A DNA stretch of 64,000 nt from Moorena bouillonii PNG (GTDB lineage: Bacteria; Cyanobacteriota; Cyanobacteriia; Cyanobacteriales; Coleofasciculaceae): positions 6,470,787-6,534,786 of the forward strand of contig NZ_MKZS01000001.1 in NCBI RefSeq assembly GCF_001942495.1, read 5' to 3'. The translations under genes and the position numbers were made by a program. Within the stretch, counting starts at the first letter, position 1. The number at the start of each line of letters is the position of its first letter. Shown in pieces: positions 53,482 to 63,241 of this stretch. The notes under the pieces were generated by a model. That model saw nothing but the letters and a program-made list of their open reading frames with translations, had not been told where the DNA came from and did not search any database.

Positions 53482-55341
53482 TTAAAGCTTGGTGCCGCAC
53501 TCAGGACAAAAATTGTTACTTGCTACATTCTTGGCACCACAGTTACTGCAATAGATTAGCTCCGTAGCATTCTTGAGTATTGGTTTTTCTGGTAAACCAA
53601 TCATTTGGGCATTACTCTTACCAGGGGCTACCATTGGGTAACAATTCTCGTCTTTGGTTACATGAACATCTAACAACACAGGACCATCGTAGGCTAGCAT
53701 TTGTGCGATCGCATCCTGTAGTTCATCCCGACTGGTAACTATCATGCCCTTAACCCCGTAAGCCTGAGCCAGTTGCACAAAATCCGGCATCCCGACTTCC
53801 ATATTTGACGAGGAATAACGCTGCCCATAGAACGCTTGTTGCCACTGGCGTACCATTCCCTGCCAACCGTTGTTAATAATCACGGTCTTAACATTGATGC
53901 CATATTGAGCCAGGGTACCCAGTTCCTGGATATTCATCTGAATACTGGCATCACCGGCAATACAAATCACTTGCTGATCTCGGAATGCTACCTGGACTCC
54001 CATGGCTGCTGGCATTCCATAGCCCATAGTGCCCAATCCCCCACTGGAAATCCACTGGCGCGGTCCATTATTAAGAAATTGCGCTGCCCACATTTGATGT
54101 TGACCGACATCCGTGGTGTAGTAAGCTTTAGGTGCTTGACGCCCTACCTCTACAATCACTTCTTGGGGAGATAGACTATCGGGGTATTGAGGTACCTGCA
54201 AGGGATAGTCCTGACGCCAACGGTTAATCCGTGCGAGCCACTCCTGGGTTTGATTAGGTTCTGCTGAGATATTCATTTCCTGGTAACGGCGCAACATATC
54301 TTGCAAAACCCGACGCACATCCCCTACAATCGGTACTTGGGGATAGCGGTTTTTACCGACCTCAGCGGGATCAATGTCGATGTGAATGACTTGAGCGTGA
54401 GAGGCAAACTGATCCAGTTTCCCGGTCACCCGGTCATCAAATCGCGCCCCTACAGCAATCAGCAGGTCACACTCACTAACAGCAAAGTTAGCATAGGCAG
54501 TGCCATGCATCCCCAGCATTTTTAGGGATAGGGGATGGGATTCATCAAATGCTCCCTTACCCATCAACGTGGTAGTTACCGGAATTTGGAAGATTTCTGC
54601 CAGTTGGCGCAGTTCATCATGGGCACCAGCAGCAATGGTTCCGCCACCAACGTAAAGCAGGGGTCGTCGTGCTTGCCGAATTAAATTTAGGGCTTGGTTA
54701 ATTTGGCGGGGATTGCCCTTTAGTGTTGGACGATAGCCCACCAACTTGAGTTGATTAGCTTCCACCGGTACATAGTCACATTCCTCTAAACCCACGTCTT
54801 TGGGTACGTCAATCAGGACTGGCCCAGGACGTCCGGTGCTAGCGATATGGAAGGCTTCGGCAACAATCTGCGCCATATCAGCAGGGTTACGCACCACATA
54901 AGAGTGTTTGACAACCGGCAAGGTAATCCCAAAGATATCGGTTTCCTGGAAGGCATCAGAACCAATAGCAGCACGGGCGACTTGACCGGTTACACAAATT
55001 AGGGGAATTGAGTCCATGTGAGCAGTAGCTATACCGGTAACTAGGTTAGTGGCTCCCGGACCAGATGTAGCAAAACAGACACCGACTTTGCCAGTAGCAC
55101 GGGCATAACCATCAGCAGCGTGGGATGCTCCTTGCTCGTGTCGGACTAGGATGTGCTGTATTTTACCAGCATCTTCCCAGTGGTATAGTTCGTCATATAT
55201 AGGTAGAATTGCACCACCGGGATAGCCGAAGATATGGGTCACACCGTGACGGTGGAGACTATCCATTAGAGCAAATGCTCCTGTGCGGCGAGTGGGGGTA
55301 GTTGATGAGGCTGGGGTTGTTGAGATTACTTGGGATTGCAC
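53482..55341 (-). CDS. ilvB: Acetolactate synthase large subunit with C-terminal zinc ribbon
   Basis: The protein has 619 residues from GTG 55,341 (an open frame from TTG 55,390-55,392 begins inside a dispersed repeat and is rejected). [54 protein letters not shown] and the thiamine-diphosphate motif [20 protein letters not shown] mark the catalytic subunit that condenses pyruvate to acetolactate for valine, leucine and isoleucine. The last 25 residues form a CxxC...CxxC zinc ribbon ([20 protein letters not shown], then GTKL), not a usual part of IlvB. Its role is unknown. Confidence 0.93.
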   Translation of the reverse strand: MQSQVISTTPASSTTPTRRTGAFALMDSLHRHGVTHIFGYPGGAILPIYDELYHWEDAGKIQHILVRHEQGASHAADGYARATGKVGVCFATSGPGATNLVTGIATAHMDSIPLICVTGQVARAAIGSDAFQETDIFGITLPVVKHSYVVRNPADMAQIVAEAFHIASTGRPGPVLIDVPKDVGLEECDYVPVEANQLKLVGYRPTLKGNPRQINQALNLIRQARRPLLYVGGGTIAAGAHDELRQLAEIFQIPVTTTLMGKGAFDESHPLSLKMLGMHGTAYANFAVSECDLLIAVGARFDDRVTGKLDQFASHAQVIHIDIDPAEVGKNRYPQVPIVGDVRRVLQDMLRRYQEMNISAEPNQTQEWLARINRWRQDYPLQVPQYPDSLSPQEVIVEVGRQAPKAYYTTDVGQHQMWAAQFLNNGPRQWISSGGLGTMGYGMPAAMGVQVAFRDQQVICIAGDASIQMNIQELGTLAQYGINVKTVIINNGWQGMVRQWQQAFYGQRYSSSNMEVGMPDFVQLAQAYGVKGMIVTSRDELQDAIAQMLAYDGPVLLDVHVTKDENCYPMVAPGKSNAQMIGLPEKPILKNATELIYCSNCGAKNVASNNFCPECGTKL

Positions 55342-55754
55342 GCTTATCACCTCTAGTGGTAGATCAGGTCCTTTGGTGCGACCTGTGGCCAATTAAATTC
55401 GCCAAGGTCAAGAACACCTATGCTGTTAAGGGTGTTAGATTGCTGATAATAGCTGAGCAGAATTTTAGAATAACTGTTAATTTTACTACAGTACGGGTTT
55501 TGTATTTCAGTTTACTCTTAATATATGGAACTGTCCAGACAACTTGGCAGGATTTTTCCTTTGAGCACTCTGGGTCTAGTTATCAGCTAGAACCATAAAA
55601 TAGATAAATCAGTCTACGATTGTATGCTAGTGGTAACTCTAACTAGTTATGCTTTAGGAAAAATTTATAATTTATGGTATTATTTTTGTTGAGTGCTAAA
55701 TAAGTAAGGACTAATTTTAATGGTGAATAAAGTCCCAAATTAAACCAAACGGAA
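55342..55754. other. Intergenic region between ilvB and the HNH gene
   Basis: It starts with a copy of the GGTGCGACCTGTGG-type dispersed repeat (55,375-55,403), which gives ilvB a spurious upstream TTG. The remainder is AT-rich and holds the likely ilvB promoter. No gene. Confidence 0.5.
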
Positions 55755-56207
55755 TTAGTCTACTACACCGATACCTAATTGATGATCAGGGGGATGTTCC
55801 CCCATGGCATAGAGTACCCTACGCAAGTTAACCAACCCTTGACGATTTAACTGTAATACTTCTACAGTTGCTCTTCCTATAGTTGTTAACCCGATTACCA
55901 AAGTATAGTCATCATTCCAAGTAAAATGATCTAACCACTTCTGTTTTCTTGGGTTGTAAAGAGGAACTATGTCCTTACTAACTGGATCAAGCCCTTCTGT
56001 CTTGGTATATTTATGATTATTACAGCCTTGACAGGCTAGGGCTAAGTTATCGAGTTCAGATTTTCCACCTCGACTTAGAGGTTGGATATGTTCGATCGAA
56101 AAAGATTGGGTGGCAAAGCGAGCTTGGCTCCGACAATATTCACAACATCCTTGAGCTCGTGATTCAACTGCTTGTCTATGTTTTGCTTTAATTGATTTAT
56201 CAGACAT
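55755..56207 (-). CDS. HNH endonuclease
   Basis: The protein has 150 residues. RAQGCCEYCRSQARFATQSF, then SIEHIQPLSRGGKSELDNLA and LACQGCNNHKYTKTE give the two CxxC zinc knuckles and the His-x-x-Pro, Asn and His residues of the HNH nuclease motif. It cuts DNA. Its start overlaps the stop of the preceding small helical gene by eight bases, so the two form one unit. Role (restriction, mobile element or housekeeping) is not clear. Confidence 0.88.
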   Translation of the reverse strand: MSDKSIKAKHRQAVESRAQGCCEYCRSQARFATQSFSIEHIQPLSRGGKSELDNLALACQGCNNHKYTKTEGLDPVSKDIVPLYNPRKQKWLDHFTWNDDYTLVIGLTTIGRATVEVLQLNRQGLVNLRRVLYAMGEHPPDHQLGIGVVD

Positions 56208-56601
56208 TGCCAGGGAAATGAATATCCAAATCTGCCATCAGGGTGCTTAAGGATATTTGGCGCAAACGAGCTAATTCTGCCATGGCTTCGACACGTTTAG
56301 CTTCGATGGTTTCCACTTGATCACTTAAAGCCAAAAGTTCCCTATACTGATCAGGTGTCAGCATCTCCATTCTTCGTTTTTCAATCAGTTCATCGTAGCG
56401 GTTTTGAATGTCTGCTGGTATACCTTGATTAATAGTAATTAGCAACCTAGCCTGATCTGAAGAAAGCCTGGGTGCTTTGCGTTGTGCCTGGAGGGATATG
56501 ATGTATGCTCCAACGTTCTCCAGTTCAGATAAACTAAGTTGCTCGACAGCTTTAAGTAACTGCTCGTAGGAGAGCTGAGCTTCGACTTTAAGATTTCCCA
56601 T
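56200..56601 (-). CDS. Small helical protein co-transcribed with the HNH endonuclease, unknown function
   Basis: The protein has 133 residues, was not recognised and is mostly helical with many Glu, Leu and Arg residues (LSYEQLLKAVEQLSLSELEN, ELIEKRRMEMLTPDQYRELL). No metal or catalytic motif is seen. It overlaps the HNH gene by eight bases, indicating translational coupling. The pairing suggests a cofactor, inhibitor or targeting subunit for the nuclease, but this is inference only. Confidence 0.7.
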   Translation of the reverse strand: MGNLKVEAQLSYEQLLKAVEQLSLSELENVGAYIISLQAQRKAPRLSSDQARLLITINQGIPADIQNRYDELIEKRRMEMLTPDQYRELLALSDQVETIEAKRVEAMAELARLRQISLSTLMADLDIHFPGNV

Positions 56602-56830
56602 TGGTTGTTCGTCGATTTTAGCGCTAATTTAATTATAAAAAAATAAATTATAAAAAAATAGGAGCGAAGCATTGGGATAACGCTAAACACTCCAAGCTAG
56701 ATTTTATGTTCAAATGTTTCGCGATAATTAGGATAAAAAACCCTTTGATAATCCAGTCCTTGATTAGGGTAGGAAAGTTGCTCGACGCGCGACCTAAGGG
56801 TCGAAACAACCCTTAGGTAGACTAAAAAAC

Positions 56831-58465
56831 TTAATCAGCAGTGACAGGTAATTGGGTTTTTCCAGACAGCAACGCTTTAGTTGTGGATTCTCCTGCTTGT
56901 CGCAATTGTCGTCCTAGCTGTAGGTTCAATAACGCTAGGGCTAGGGACTGACCAATGATGGCCAAGAAAACACTTCCATTAGCATAGGGCAAAATACCCC
57001 AATGAAATACCGAAAATAGCCATACAGCAGGAGTCTCATAGGTAGTCATCGACCCAATCGCAAACAGGATGGGTGGTAAGAGAATCAATCCTCCTACCGC
57101 TATTACTGCACCAGCGGCTCGCTTCTGTGTTTTCATCAACAGCATCAACTGAGCAACTGTGGCGTAAATCATGATCAGACTGCTATTGAGCAACAGTGTG
57201 AACAGGGCAGTTATCTTGTAATCATTGGCAGGCCAAAGTAATATCCACGTCAGTAACATCGCAGATGCGATCGCACAATTTATTGCCACTGCCACCACAG
57301 CCGGACTTTTGTCACCCCAGATTAAGTCAGCTATCAGCCCTCCTTTTTTGCGGAAAGTCCGATCCTGATGTCGGTAACGAGCCCAATCTTGTAAGGTTTG
57401 TCGATGGGGACTCAAGGCAGCAATCAGAGCTAAAAACAGCACCACGTTGAACAGCAGCAGCATCTCTGAATTCTCCTCCAAGCCATGGGTATAACCACGC
57501 CAGTTTTTGACTTGAGGGTTGAGGGCAAATCCTAAAATCGCTGCTTGCAAGCTAGCGGTCAGCCAGTAACTTTGTTGCTTGTTAATCAAGGTAGCTTTAG
57601 GGTTATGGAAGCAACGATTTAGCCCTTGCCCAAACCAGTAGGTTCCAACACCGTAGTTGAGGACAATAAAACCAGCCATACTCCAGAAACTGGCACCGAT
57701 CTGGATCCCAAACCAGCGCAAATCTTGGAAACTACGCTCAACAGGATAAAAACTATTCGGATCAAAGGAATTAGAATCAATCAGGTACGGTAAGACAATG
57801 GTGGGATTAAACAAAGTCAGCCAGTCGGCTGGGTAATGGCTGACACCAGCGTCATCAATTACCATGGTCGTGATCCACAAGAAGATGAGTACAGCTCCTG
57901 CACCTAACCAAGCTTGGAAACCTCCTAGAGATTTGCCAACTAAACCAAATAGTAGCGCCATACTATAGCAAAATAGGCAACTGGTACCAAGAACGATGTA
58001 AAATCCTATAAGCTCAATCAAAGGGATTTTACCGGCAATAGCTGCCCAAAAATGCAATGGTAAGGCGAAACCAATTGCTAGATAAAGCAATGCTGGTACC
58101 CCCAGTAGTTTGCCACCTAGGATGCTCCGGCTTGACTGAGGTGTCAGGCGCAGAAAGTTCAGGGTGCCACGACTTTCTTCTTTGGAGAGGTCACTGATTA
58201 GCATATAGGTGCCAACCACCAACAAGCTGAAGATACCGATAAGACTCAGCAAGACAAATACATTTTTCCACCACAGAGGCCAGTTAATCTCAGCTCCCAA
58301 GCTATATGGTAGCTCAAGTCCCAAATCGATCAGCATCACCAACTGACCAACCAAGGATATTGCCACTGTAATCAGGACATTGCGCTGTTTGAAACGGCCT
58401 TTGACTTCTCGAAACACCTGGGGATTCAATTCCCCAAGTTGGTTAACTAAATTATTAAGTGCCAT
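56831..58465 (-). CDS. ABC transporter permease (ABC-2-like export)
   Basis: The protein has 544 residues with about twelve hydrophobic segments, among them VLLSLIGIFSLLVVGTYMLI. DLSKEESRGTLNFLRLTPQS resembles the coupling loop of ABC-2-type permeases. It starts 52 bp after the stop of the ATPase gene, so the two encode one exporter. The substrate cannot be predicted. Confidence 0.82.
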   Translation of the reverse strand: MALNNLVNQLGELNPQVFREVKGRFKQRNVLITVAISLVGQLVMLIDLGLELPYSLGAEINWPLWWKNVFVLLSLIGIFSLLVVGTYMLISDLSKEESRGTLNFLRLTPQSSRSILGGKLLGVPALLYLAIGFALPLHFWAAIAGKIPLIELIGFYIVLGTSCLFCYSMALLFGLVGKSLGGFQAWLGAGAVLIFLWITTMVIDDAGVSHYPADWLTLFNPTIVLPYLIDSNSFDPNSFYPVERSFQDLRWFGIQIGASFWSMAGFIVLNYGVGTYWFGQGLNRCFHNPKATLINKQQSYWLTASLQAAILGFALNPQVKNWRGYTHGLEENSEMLLLFNVVLFLALIAALSPHRQTLQDWARYRHQDRTFRKKGGLIADLIWGDKSPAVVAVAINCAIASAMLLTWILLWPANDYKITALFTLLLNSSLIMIYATVAQLMLLMKTQKRAAGAVIAVGGLILLPPILFAIGSMTTYETPAVWLFSVFHWGILPYANGSVFLAIIGQSLALALLNLQLGRQLRQAGESTTKALLSGKTQLPVTAD

Positions 58466-58517
58466 ATCGCTATTAGTCTCCTTTTACTCGCCTAGTTATG
58501 ATGCAGCTATGATCGAG

Positions 58518-59468
58518 CTATGATGCTTGCTGATGACCTAATTTGAGGAAAATTGTTTCTAAGTCTTCTTGAGAGCACTGGAATTCTGTCAAGGGAATCC
58601 CAGCATTAACCAGCGATCGCAATAGCTGTGCACAATCCTCTTGACCTCCTGAAAAATGAATCCGCATCCGACCTGGTTCTGGTAATATCTCCCAGTCTTC
58701 TACAAGGGGATTATTTTTCAATTCCCCTTTAAGTACATCCAGCTGACCTAGGCTTGACAACAGAATTTGCTGGCGACCAAGACGCTGGTAAAACTCATCT
58801 AGGGGTGCGCTTTCTACCAGATACCCTAATTCCATGATGCCTACGGAGCTACACAGTTGGGCTAAATCACTCAAGACATGGGAAGAAATCAGAATCGTCA
58901 TCCCCGCTTCTTGGAGAACCTTAATAATTTCCCGAAACTTCATTCTAGCAATGGGGTCAAGACCAGAGACTGGCTCATCCAGCAGCAGTAAAATCGGTTC
59001 ATGAATAATAGTTCGAGCCAGGCTAAGGCGCTGTTTCATCCCCCGGGATAGGGTAGAAATCAAACTATTACGCTTGTTGGTTAATTCAATCAGTTCCAGA
59101 ACATCGTATAAGCGTTGTCGGCGTTTTGAGTCTCTTAATTTATATAGACGTGCGAAGTAGTCTAGGTAGTCCCAAACCGTTAAATCTTCATAGAGGGGAA
59201 AATCATCAGGTAGATAGCCTAAACGCTGTTTTAGCCTAGGATTGCTTTGATCTCTTAGCAAACGCTGACCATTGATGTAAATCTCACCAGTGGTAGGTTC
59301 TTCCGCTGCAGCTAACATCCGGATCAGGGTGGTTTTTCCAGCACCATTCGGTCCAATTAAGCCGTAAACTTCACCGCTTTCCACTTGCAAATCCACCTCA
59401 TGCACAGCCACATGGCGGTCGAATTGCTTGGTGAGTCCACGGATATCAATAGCCAATTCTTTTACCAT
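58518..59468 (-). CDS. ABC transporter ATP-binding protein
   Basis: The protein has 316 residues with Walker A (GLIGPNGAGKTTLIRMLAAA), signature LSRGMKQRLSLA, Walker B (ILLLLDEPVSGLDP) and the switch His (SSHVLSDLAQL). The C-terminal extension (about 225-316) is like that of ABC-2 exporter ATPases. It is the partner of the downstream permease gene. The upstream gap carries a long hairpin-type repeat. Confidence 0.9.
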   Translation of the reverse strand: MVKELAIDIRGLTKQFDRHVAVHEVDLQVESGEVYGLIGPNGAGKTTLIRMLAAAEEPTTGEIYINGQRLLRDQSNPRLKQRLGYLPDDFPLYEDLTVWDYLDYFARLYKLRDSKRRQRLYDVLELIELTNKRNSLISTLSRGMKQRLSLARTIIHEPILLLLDEPVSGLDPIARMKFREIIKVLQEAGMTILISSHVLSDLAQLCSSVGIMELGYLVESAPLDEFYQRLGRQQILLSSLGQLDVLKGELKNNPLVEDWEILPEPGRMRIHFSGGQEDCAQLLRSLVNAGIPLTEFQCSQEDLETIFLKLGHQQAS

Positions 59469-59964
59469 CAGAGTCTGGTTTTAGCTGTTTCAATTACCTA
59501 ATACTAAGGTCTGTCTGAGCCAATAGAGGATAAGAGCAAAGCCTCCTCTTGGTGGGCCCTAGCGCTTTCAAAAAGGGCGGGGTCGCACCACAAAGGGAAA
59601 TTCATAGTTTCGCTTAACCCATTAAGAATTAAATTCGCTACGGGTCGCACCTGATGTTGGTTTTTTCTCCAGCCTAGCGCTTTCTTGTTGATCTATGGGT
59701 TGACCTAGGGCGGTTGAGCTTGCCTAGAATTATTTTAATTATTGATTTTTATCAGTTATCGCTAGCTTAGGGATTCGTTCCGGACTGTTACCTTGTTGCG
59801 AGGTCTGAGTCTATCAGTTACATCGGTGACATCCCTTAACCTATCCCTTGCCAGCTCTGCTGATCAAAAAATTACCCTGATACACCGGCCAGATGCTATA
59901 GTATCGAACGCTGCAACTTTGACCCACGACACCTATACTTACTTAAGCATCGACCAAACTAACT
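59469..59964. repeat. Intergenic region with a GGTGCG-type hairpin repeat
   Basis: At 59,577-59,652 GGGTCGCACC and GGGTCGCACCT copies of the dispersed hairpin family flank an AT-rich centre (GAATTAAATTCGCTACGGGT). The rest holds the divergent promoters of the ABC ATPase and leuB genes. No gene is visible. Confidence 0.6.
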
Positions 59965-61053
59965 ATGACTTACTCCTACCGCATTACCCTACTCCCTGGT
60001 GACGGGATTGGCCCAGAAATCATGGCAGTAGCTGTAGATGTGTTGAACTTTGTTGGCAAGAGATTCGATATTAATTTTAAATTTACTGAAGCCCTAATTG
60101 GTGGCGTAGCTATTGATGCTACTAATGAACCCCTACCTACTGATACGCTAGAACTATGTCGCAATAGTGATGCCGTTTTACTCGCTGCCATTGGGGGTTA
60201 CAAGTGGGATAATCTGCCGCGCCACCAACGACCAGAAACCGGATTGTTGGGATTAAGAGCAGGGTTAGGGTTGTTTGCTAATCTACGACCAGCGACAATA
60301 TTCCCCCAACTGATTGATGCCTCGACCTTGAAACGAAACGTGGTTGAAGGGGTGGATATTATGGTGGTTAGAGAACTCACTGGTGGCATCTACTTTGGAC
60401 AACCTAAAGGGATTTTTTCTCAGGAAACTGGCGAGAAACGGGGAGTCAATACTATGGCTTACACCGAAGCCGAAATTGACCGCATTGCTAGAGTAGGGTT
60501 TGAAACGGCTAAAAAACGCGGTGGTAAACTTTGTTCAGTGGATAAAGCTAATGTGTTGGATGTCTCCCAGTTGTGGCGCGATCGCATTACAACCCTAGCA
60601 GCGGAATATCCCGATGTGGAACTGTCTCACCTATACGTGGATAATGCTGCTATGCAATTGGTCAGAGCTCCGAAACAATTTGATACCATTGTTACCGGTA
60701 ATATGTTCGGGGATATTTTATCGGATGCTGCTGCTATGCTTACCGGTAGTATTGGCATGTTACCCTCTGCAAGTTTAAGCGAATCTAGCCCTGGAGTCTT
60801 TGAACCCGTTCATGGCTCGGCTCCAGATATTGCGGGTCAAGATAAAGCCAATCCCCTAGCGATGGTACTCAGTGCTGCGATGATGTTACGTTATGGCTTA
60901 GACCAGCCTGAAGCAGCAGATTGCATTGAACAAGCAGTTGTAAAGGTTTTAGAAAAAGGCGATCGCACAGGAGATATCATCTCAGAAGGGATGAATCTCT
61001 TAGGTTGTCGTGCTATGGGAGAGTCCCTAATTAAGTGCCTAGAACAATCTTGA
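59965..61053 (+). CDS. leuB: 3-isopropylmalate dehydrogenase
   Basis: The protein has 362 residues. [68 protein letters not shown] and [20 protein letters not shown] are canonical. It oxidises and decarboxylates 3-isopropylmalate with NAD in leucine synthesis. The start [16 protein letters not shown] fits the family length. Confidence 0.97.
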   Translation: MTYSYRITLLPGDGIGPEIMAVAVDVLNFVGKRFDINFKFTEALIGGVAIDATNEPLPTDTLELCRNSDAVLLAAIGGYKWDNLPRHQRPETGLLGLRAGLGLFANLRPATIFPQLIDASTLKRNVVEGVDIMVVRELTGGIYFGQPKGIFSQETGEKRGVNTMAYTEAEIDRIARVGFETAKKRGGKLCSVDKANVLDVSQLWRDRITTLAAEYPDVELSHLYVDNAAMQLVRAPKQFDTIVTGNMFGDILSDAAAMLTGSIGMLPSASLSESSPGVFEPVHGSAPDIAGQDKANPLAMVLSAAMMLRYGLDQPEAADCIEQAVVKVLEKGDRTGDIISEGMNLLGCRAMGESLIKCLEQS

Positions 61054-61228
61054 TATTATCCCTTGATATTATTCCTTGATATTATCGGGTAAACCTGCTG
61101 TTGCTTATTGTAAACTCAGGAAAATCTGTTGGTTTCCCCTGGTTAATCAGTACCCTTTTGCGGAAATACCCCCTTGCCGTGAAGGCGTGATTGCATTAAA
61201 GTCAAACTGAAATAATAGGGTAAAAAGT

Positions 61229-61492
61229 GTGGTGTATACATCACAGCAAACACAAGAAAACTACCAAACTCGGCTTGAGCTACCGAAGCTGCTAGACCCT
61301 ACGGTTTTGAAAGCAGCTAAGCACATCTACCGGGTTTACTACGAAGTTCATCCATACCTTGATGAACAGCCATCTGGTGTAGCCATTGACAGATATACCC
61401 TCAGAGGAAAGTTAATCTTTAGTGATAGACCTATCCTTCTACCAACTGAATGCTTTGTGCCTTTGAGTCAACTAGAAGGGGACTTTTATTAA
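61229..61492 (+). CDS. Small protein of unknown function
   Basis: The product has 87 residues from GTG 61,229 and was not recognised. It has a polar N-terminus and a compact core (LLDPTVLKAAKHIYRVYYEV, DRYTLRGKLIFSDRPILLPT). No membrane segment. It lies between leuB and the prepilin peptidase gene on the same strand; the 175-bp upstream gap argues for its own promoter. Confidence 0.6.
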   Translation: MVYTSQQTQENYQTRLELPKLLDPTVLKAAKHIYRVYYEVHPYLDEQPSGVAIDRYTLRGKLIFSDRPILLPTECFVPLSQLEGDFY

Positions 61493-61567
61493 TAAATATT
61501 AAGTAAATCTGTTAAACGGCTTAGTTTTATGGTAGTAACCAATAGCAATTAGCAAGTTATACAGGAT

Positions 61568-62401
61568 ATGGTTGGAGTATCCGCTGCCTTGACAACGTCG
61601 ATAGTTTTCGCAATAGTTTTCGCTATCGGTGCATCTATTGGCAGTTTTCTCAATGTAGTCGTTTACAGACTACCTGCTGGTTTATCCATCCTTTGGCCCC
61701 CCTCCCGCTGTCCCCATTGTCTACATAAGCTGGGAAAGCGAGAGAATGTTCCAGTAATGGGCTGGCTGTGCTTAAAAGGACGTTGCCGTCACTGTAATAC
61801 CAAGATTTCCAGCCGCTATCCCCTAGTAGAGGCCATAACCGGTTTACTGTTTTTACTAGTTTTCTGGATGTATGGTTGGGGTTGGCAAACCCTAGGGTAT
61901 TGGGCGTTTTTGAGCTGGTTGTTGACTCTGGCTCTGATTGATATCGATACTATGACCCTACCGAATGCCCTAACTCAGTCTGGATTAGTGGCTGGTTTAG
62001 TATTTCAAGGAACTACTGGTTTTTTGCAGGGGTCTCAACCCATAGCAATAATTCCTCAATTAATGACTGGGGTGGTAGGTGCAGTCTTAGGGATTTGGTT
62101 GTTTGACCTGATTGCCTTTGGGGGTTCGATTGCCTTTGGTCAATCTGCTATGGGGGGAGGAGATGCTAAACTAGCGGCGATGATGGGAGCTTGGTTAGGG
62201 TGGAAGTATTTGCTCTTGGCTAGTTTCATCGCTTGTGGTGTAGGGGCGTTTGCTGGTGGCGCAGCCATTGCCCTGGGTTGGATGAATCGCAAACAGCCAA
62301 TGCCATTTGGTCCTTTTCTAGCCTTGGGAGCAGGATTGACCCTACTTTGGGGTAAATTAATAGTGTCCACTTACCTAGAACTATTTTTCCCATTTAGCTA
62401 A
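61568..62401 (+). CDS. pilD: Prepilin peptidase / N-methyltransferase (A24 family)
   Basis: The protein has 277 residues. FAIGASIGSFLNVVVYRLPA, two zinc-binding CxxC pairs (CPHCLHKLG, CRHCNTK), the first catalytic Asp in LALIDIDTMTLPNALT and the second in AMGGGDAKLAAMMGAWLG mark the bifunctional PilD that cleaves and N-methylates type IV pilins. About seven membrane segments are present. A cyanobacterium normally needs it for motility and DNA uptake. Confidence 0.95.
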   Translation: MVGVSAALTTSIVFAIVFAIGASIGSFLNVVVYRLPAGLSILWPPSRCPHCLHKLGKRENVPVMGWLCLKGRCRHCNTKISSRYPLVEAITGLLFLLVFWMYGWGWQTLGYWAFLSWLLTLALIDIDTMTLPNALTQSGLVAGLVFQGTTGFLQGSQPIAIIPQLMTGVVGAVLGIWLFDLIAFGGSIAFGQSAMGGGDAKLAAMMGAWLGWKYLLLASFIACGVGAFAGGAAIALGWMNRKQPMPFGPFLALGAGLTLLWGKLIVSTYLELFFPFS

Positions 62402-62966
62402 ACATTATCGGTTGAAGAATGCTCCATCTAGGTTTTAGGTTTTAGGTTTTAGGGAGTAGGGAGTAGGGAAGTCAGAAAAGGGATCCCCCCTAACCCCCCT
62501 TAATAAGGGGGGAACGGAAGTGGGAAAAAATCCTTTGTACCTCATTGCTATGAGAAACACTATATAACAGTAAACCTATAACAGTAAACCTATAACAGTA
62601 AACCTATAACAGTAAACCTATAACAGTAAATTTACTATCTTAATCTTAACTATAACTAACTATCAATTATAAAGCATAACCTACAAATATAAATAGAACT
62701 ATATAGCGTTACTTATAATTATTATGAGGTAAATTATATGAGGTAAATTAAATTTTAATCAACGCCACTCCCGACTCCTGACTCCCTAAAACCTAAGACG
62801 AAAGTCCCTCACCCACTTGATAAATGCTATATAGATAGATGAAATTGAACGGCTCTGAAAAATCTTTGGAATCCTATTGGTATAGCAATCCGTGTAGGAA
62901 TTATGATAATTATTGATCCGAAGTTCCCAGATCCGCTGTTCCCTGTTCCCTTTGCTATATTAGGCT
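62402..62966. repeat. Intergenic region with a 14-bp tandem array
   Basis: TTTTAGG/GAGTAGG heptads (62,430-62,468) are followed by a CCCCCCTAACCCCCCTTAAT palindrome (62,485-62,512). Five copies of ACAGTAAACCTATA (62,566-62,632; twice seven bases) come next. The remainder is AT-rich. No gene is seen. Confidence 0.8.
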
Positions 62967-63188
62967 GTGTCTTGGATAACAATCAGAACTACCAATCTTC
63001 GCTGGGAAGCCGAGCTGATGCAGCAGGTGCTAGCTGCTCATGATATCCCAAGTCGGATTCTTGATATTGGGATCATGTCTTATTTAGGTGCAGGTAGTCC
63101 TGCGGCTTTACAAGTTCGCTCACCAGATCAATGGACAGCCTTACTCTTGTTGAGTTCCCCAGAAGAAGAGCAGGCAGGACAATCATAA
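62967..63188 (+). CDS. DUF2007-family small protein
   Basis: The product has 73 residues from GTG 62,967. IRTTNLRWEAELMQQVLAAH, DIPSRILDIG and LQVRSPDQWTALLLLSSPEE fit DUF2007 (a small ferredoxin-like signal-transduction-type domain, function unknown). It precedes accD by about 50 bp and may share its promoter. Confidence 0.72.
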   Translation: MSWITIRTTNLRWEAELMQQVLAAHDIPSRILDIGIMSYLGAGSPAALQVRSPDQWTALLLLSSPEEEQAGQS

Positions 63189-63241
63189 AAATCAGACTAT
63201 AGCTAAAAAAATTTAGATAGTACGTTAACTTAATAATTTTT

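Noticed and set aside
59793-60002. 69-codon open stretch overlapping the start of leuB
   Set aside because: It overlaps leuB out of frame and has no motif or good start context.
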